In this document: positions 61,823-64,000 of the stretch, in pieces | How the letters are laid out: each line of letters starts with the position of its first letter | Position numbering within the stretch: the first letter of the stretch is position 1 | Assembly: GCA_964592645.1 (NCBI GenBank) | Contig: CAZQFV010000010.1 | Span: 62,001 to 126,000, forward strand | Direction of reading: 5' to 3' | From: CAZQFV01 sp964592645 | GTDB lineage: Bacteria; Chloroflexota; Chloroflexia; DTKN01 | DNA length: 64,000 nt | The notes under the pieces: model-generated | Database searches by the model: none | What the model was told of the DNA's origin: nothing | What the model saw: the letters and a program-made list of their open reading frames with translations, nothing else | Translations under genes and position numbers: made by a program

Positions 61823-61916
61823 CTCAACCTCCTGTCGCCCGGCGCTACCGCAACAAACAATAGCGCCGAAAGACCCGTCCAAAGAACCTTGGTGTCTTTG
61901 GTCCATCAGATGACTT

Positions 61917-63107
61917 CTACCTCTCCTGAGAGGCCAAACGGTAGGCCGCCTCGACGCGGCCGGCCAGCCGGTCCCAATCGTACTCCTGCCAGACACGGCG
62001 CTGCGCCGCCTCGCCCAGCGAATAGCGCACGGAAGGGTTGCGCAGCAGGGCAACGATGGCCGCCGCCTGGGTGGTCAGATCGCCCGGGGGGGTAAGCAGG
62101 CCGGAGACGCGGTGCTCGATCATCTCGCGGTTCTCGCCCACGGCGTCGGCGACGATGGCCCGGCCGGCCACCATCAGCTCCAGCAGCTTGGCCGAGCACT
62201 TGGCGCGATTGATCAGGCGGTCGTCCATGGGGAAGTAGGCCACGTCGCCGGCCGCCAGGCAGGAGGGCAGTTGCTCCTCCTCCACCCAGCCAGCGTCGGC
62301 CAGGTGGGCTTCCAGGCCGCGGCCGGCCATCTCCTGCCGCAGGCGCTCCTCCTCGCCAAAGAAGCCCCGCCCGACCACCAGCAGACGGGCCTCGGGCACC
62401 TGGCCGATGACGCGGGCCATCACCTCGGCCACCCGGCCCACGGCGAACTCGGCGAAGCGGGTGTAGAGCAGCACGACCGGGTGCCCCCCCAGGCCCAAGC
62501 GGGTGCGCACGGCAAAGGGCGCGGCGCTGCCCCAGGCATCGTAACGGGCGTGGCTGACGCCGTTGGGCACGTAGAACACGCGGGCCGGATCCAGCCCCAA
62601 CCCCCAGGATTGCGTCTCCAGCGTGCGGCTGGCCACGGTGACGGCGTGAGCGCAGCGGCGCGGCAGGTAGGTCTCTTGCCATTGGAAAAAGGCCTTTTGC
62701 GGCGCGCTATAGGGGTTGACCTCGTTCCAGCCGCCGCGGCCCTCCCAGTCGTCGCTGTCCAGGAGACGGGGAATTGCCGGGGCGACCAGGCGCAGCCAGA
62801 GGAGGGCCAGGCCGGCGTGGGCCTTGGGCTTGAAGACGTGGACCACGTCGGGGCGTTCGCGCAGGGCGGCGCGGGCCATACGCCAGGACAGTCGAGGGGT
62901 AAGGGCCAAGCGCGGGAGGGGCAGCCAACGCAGGCGGACGCCGTTGCGCGTCTCACTGCGGCCGGCCTCTGCCGGGTTGTCCCATGGGGGGATGATCACG
63001 GCAACGCGATGGCCCCGGCCGGCCAGGGCCTCGGCCAGCGGCAAGACCCGGGCGCGGGTGGTACCCTTGGGCTGAGTGGCAAAGGGCGCGAGGAGGACGA
63101 TGCGCAT
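61917..63107 (-). CDS. Glycosyltransferase (GT-B fold, family 4-like)
   Basis: 396 residues. It opens 'MRIVLLAPFATQPKGTTRAR'. Mid-protein 'RLLDSDDWEGRGGWNEVNPY' and 'VFYVPNGVSHARYDAWG' and the donor-site 'INRAKCSAKLLELMVAGRAI' with 'GENREMIEHRVSGLLTPPGD' mark a GT4/GT1 enzyme. It likely builds an envelope glycan or glycolipid. A promoter at 63191-63219 lies upstream. The class A-like remnant CCAAAGA/TGTCTTTGG (about 61879-61901) lies between it and the sensor gene. Confidence 0.85.
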   Translation of the reverse strand: MRIVLLAPFATQPKGTTRARVLPLAEALAGRGHRVAVIIPPWDNPAEAGRSETRNGVRLRWLPLPRLALTPRLSWRMARAALRERPDVVHVFKPKAHAGLALLWLRLVAPAIPRLLDSDDWEGRGGWNEVNPYSAPQKAFFQWQETYLPRRCAHAVTVASRTLETQSWGLGLDPARVFYVPNGVSHARYDAWGSAAPFAVRTRLGLGGHPVVLLYTRFAEFAVGRVAEVMARVIGQVPEARLLVVGRGFFGEEERLRQEMAGRGLEAHLADAGWVEEEQLPSCLAAGDVAYFPMDDRLINRAKCSAKLLELMVAGRAIVADAVGENREMIEHRVSGLLTPPGDLTTQAAAIVALLRNPSVRYSLGEAAQRRVWQEYDWDRLAGRVEAAYRLASQER

Positions 63108-63190
63108 CGGGCCACAGGCTCCTTCCGGGCAGGCGCAACAGCACCTTGTTCCAGGTCGGGCACGGCGCCGCCGCCGCGCCGTTCTTCTCC

Positions 63191-63219
63191 ATCATACCCG
63201 TTTCATGCCGATTTGTCAA
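63191..63219 (-). promoter_or_regulatory. Promoter of the glycosyltransferase gene
   Basis: On the minus strand TTGACA (63219-63214), 17-nt spacer, TATGAT (63196-63191). Confidence 0.75.
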
Positions 63220-63330
63220 AGCAGGAGGGCATCGGGCGGTTGTGAGGGCCAATCTGGCGCTCTCCCACCCGGGAGCGCTGTCCGGGGCGGGGGCCGGACC
63301 TGCCCCTACCGGGCCCCGCGGGAAGCCGAT

Positions 63331-63358
63331 TTGACAAGCTCCCATGTCGTGCTAAACT
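63331..63358 (+). promoter_or_regulatory. Promoter of the YwaF-like gene
   Basis: TTGACA (63331-63336), 16-nt spacer, TAAACT (63353-63358) with TGC before it. A CCCCTACCGGG-type palindromic repeat lies just upstream (about 63285-63322). Confidence 0.65.
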
Positions 63359-63384
63359 GTGGGCAATTCGCCGGAGGCCAAGCC

Positions 63385-64000
63385 ATGGGCCCCTATTTCG
63401 CCTGGGACTATTCGGGAGGGGACTTTCGCCTGTGGAGCCCCTCGCACCTGGTGACACTGGCCCTGGTGGCGCTGGGCTGCGCCGGGCTGATCGTCTTCCG
63501 GCGGCGCTTTGGTCCGCGGGCCCGGCGCGCCTGGCGCTACGGGATGGCGGCGGTGCTGGTGGTCAACGAGGTAGCCGGCCACCTCTGGTACTGGGCGGTG
63601 GGCGTCTGGCACGTCAACTTTATGCTGCCGCTGCACCTGTGCAGCCTGTTCGTCTGGCTGACGGCCATCGAGCTCGTCAGCGGCAACCGCCGCCTCTACG
63701 AGTTCACCTACTTCCTGGGCATCGGCGGCGCGCTGCAGGCATTGATCACGCCGGACCTGACCAACTTTGGCTTCCCACACTACCGCTTCTTCCAGGCCTT
63801 TTTCATGCACGCCACCATCATCCTGGGCAACGTCTTCATGACCGCCGTGGAGGGGTACCGGCCCACCGTCAAGTCGCTGCTGCGGGTAGCCGTGGGCATC
63901 AACGTCTACATGGTGGCGATCCTGGGAGTCAACAGGCTGCTGGGCAGCAACTACCTGTTTGTCTCCGGCAAGCCGGCCCTGCCGACGATGCTCGACCTGA
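63385..64000 (+). CDS. YwaF/TIGR02206-family membrane protein, 3'-truncated by window edge
   Basis: ATG 63385 follows CCGGAGGCCAAGCC; the frame is open to the last base (205 residues visible). It starts 'MGPYFAWDYSGGDFRLWSPS' and has at least five membrane helices. Family-typical 'LPLHLCSLFVWLTAIEL', 'YFLGIGGALQALITPDL' and 'FMHATIILGNVFMTAVEGYR' are present. YwaF-like proteins have no established function. About 30-50 residues are probably missing at the C-terminus. Confidence 0.88.
   Translation, partial: MGPYFAWDYSGGDFRLWSPSHLVTLALVALGCAGLIVFRRRFGPRARRAWRYGMAAVLVVNEVAGHLWYWAVGVWHVNFMLPLHLCSLFVWLTAIELVSGNRRLYEFTYFLGIGGALQALITPDLTNFGFPHYRFFQAFFMHATIILGNVFMTAVEGYRPTVKSLLRVAVGINVYMVAILGVNRLLGSNYLFVSGKPALPTMLDL

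Overview
This is high-GC bacterial DNA with dense genes, mostly ATG/GTG starts behind GGAGG-type ribosome sites, and sigma70-like promoters with 17-nt spacers. Gene content suggests a Chloroflexota bacterium, probably Anaerolineae-like. The reasons are large secreted proteins ending in a 'VYLPI' tail, a split B12-dependent acyl-CoA mutase, O-antigen ligase/TPR and LCP proteins, and abundant short imperfect palindromes. This is an inference from style and content; there is no rRNA or marker phylogeny here. I saw no tRNA, rRNA, CRISPR array, transposase or prophage.

The most interesting locus is at 674-5557 on the minus strand: an alpha-2-macroglobulin gene with one in-frame TGA exactly where the thioester cysteine belongs (PYG-TGA-FEQ). 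The frame continues to a full-length 1627-residue protein. A perfect 7-bp hairpin with a GGU loop lies 10 nt after the TGA, at the place and with the loop expected of a bacterial SECIS element. The simplest reading is a selenocysteine alpha-2-macroglobulin whose internal bond would be a selenoester. The same protein has six predicted membrane helices where the bait region should be.

Layout: 1-528 end of an AAA-type ATPase; 674-5557 macroglobulin; 5868-9342 thiolase, 3-hydroxyacyl-CoA dehydrogenase and acyl-CoA dehydrogenase; 9355-10920 RecJ-like phosphoesterase; 11273-21456 two giant paralogous secreted proteins flanking an ABC ATPase; 21610-26577 M24 peptidase, EF-P, exonuclease VII and a UbiB-like kinase; 26844-30651 a VCBS-propeller/CapA lipoprotein and a phosphodiesterase; 30726-33260 a decayed two-gene module, a B12-dependent mutase subunit and a zinc ribbon protein. 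The minus-strand block 33428-45616 holds two envelope polysaccharide enzymes, RNase PH, small membrane proteins, an O-antigen ligase/TPR protein, RecN and an LCP protein. Then come threonine degradation (tdh-kbl, 45945-48287), a B3/B4-domain protein with peptidyl-tRNA hydrolase (48467-49837), and a papain-like protease fused to its own chagasin-type inhibitor (50081-51583). After these lie an ECF sigma factor with a DUF5667 protein, the infC-rplT-trmH operon (infC starts at ATA and rpmI is missing), a four-gene DUF4129/DUF58 membrane operon, smpB, a cyclophilin lipoprotein, a methyl-accepting sensor coupled to a degenerate RsbT, a glycosyltransferase, and a truncated YwaF-like membrane protein at the right edge.

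Together the window shows short/branched acyl-CoA oxidation and rearrangement, amino-acid catabolism, translation housekeeping, and a large investment in surface and secreted proteins, including extracytoplasmic protease defence.
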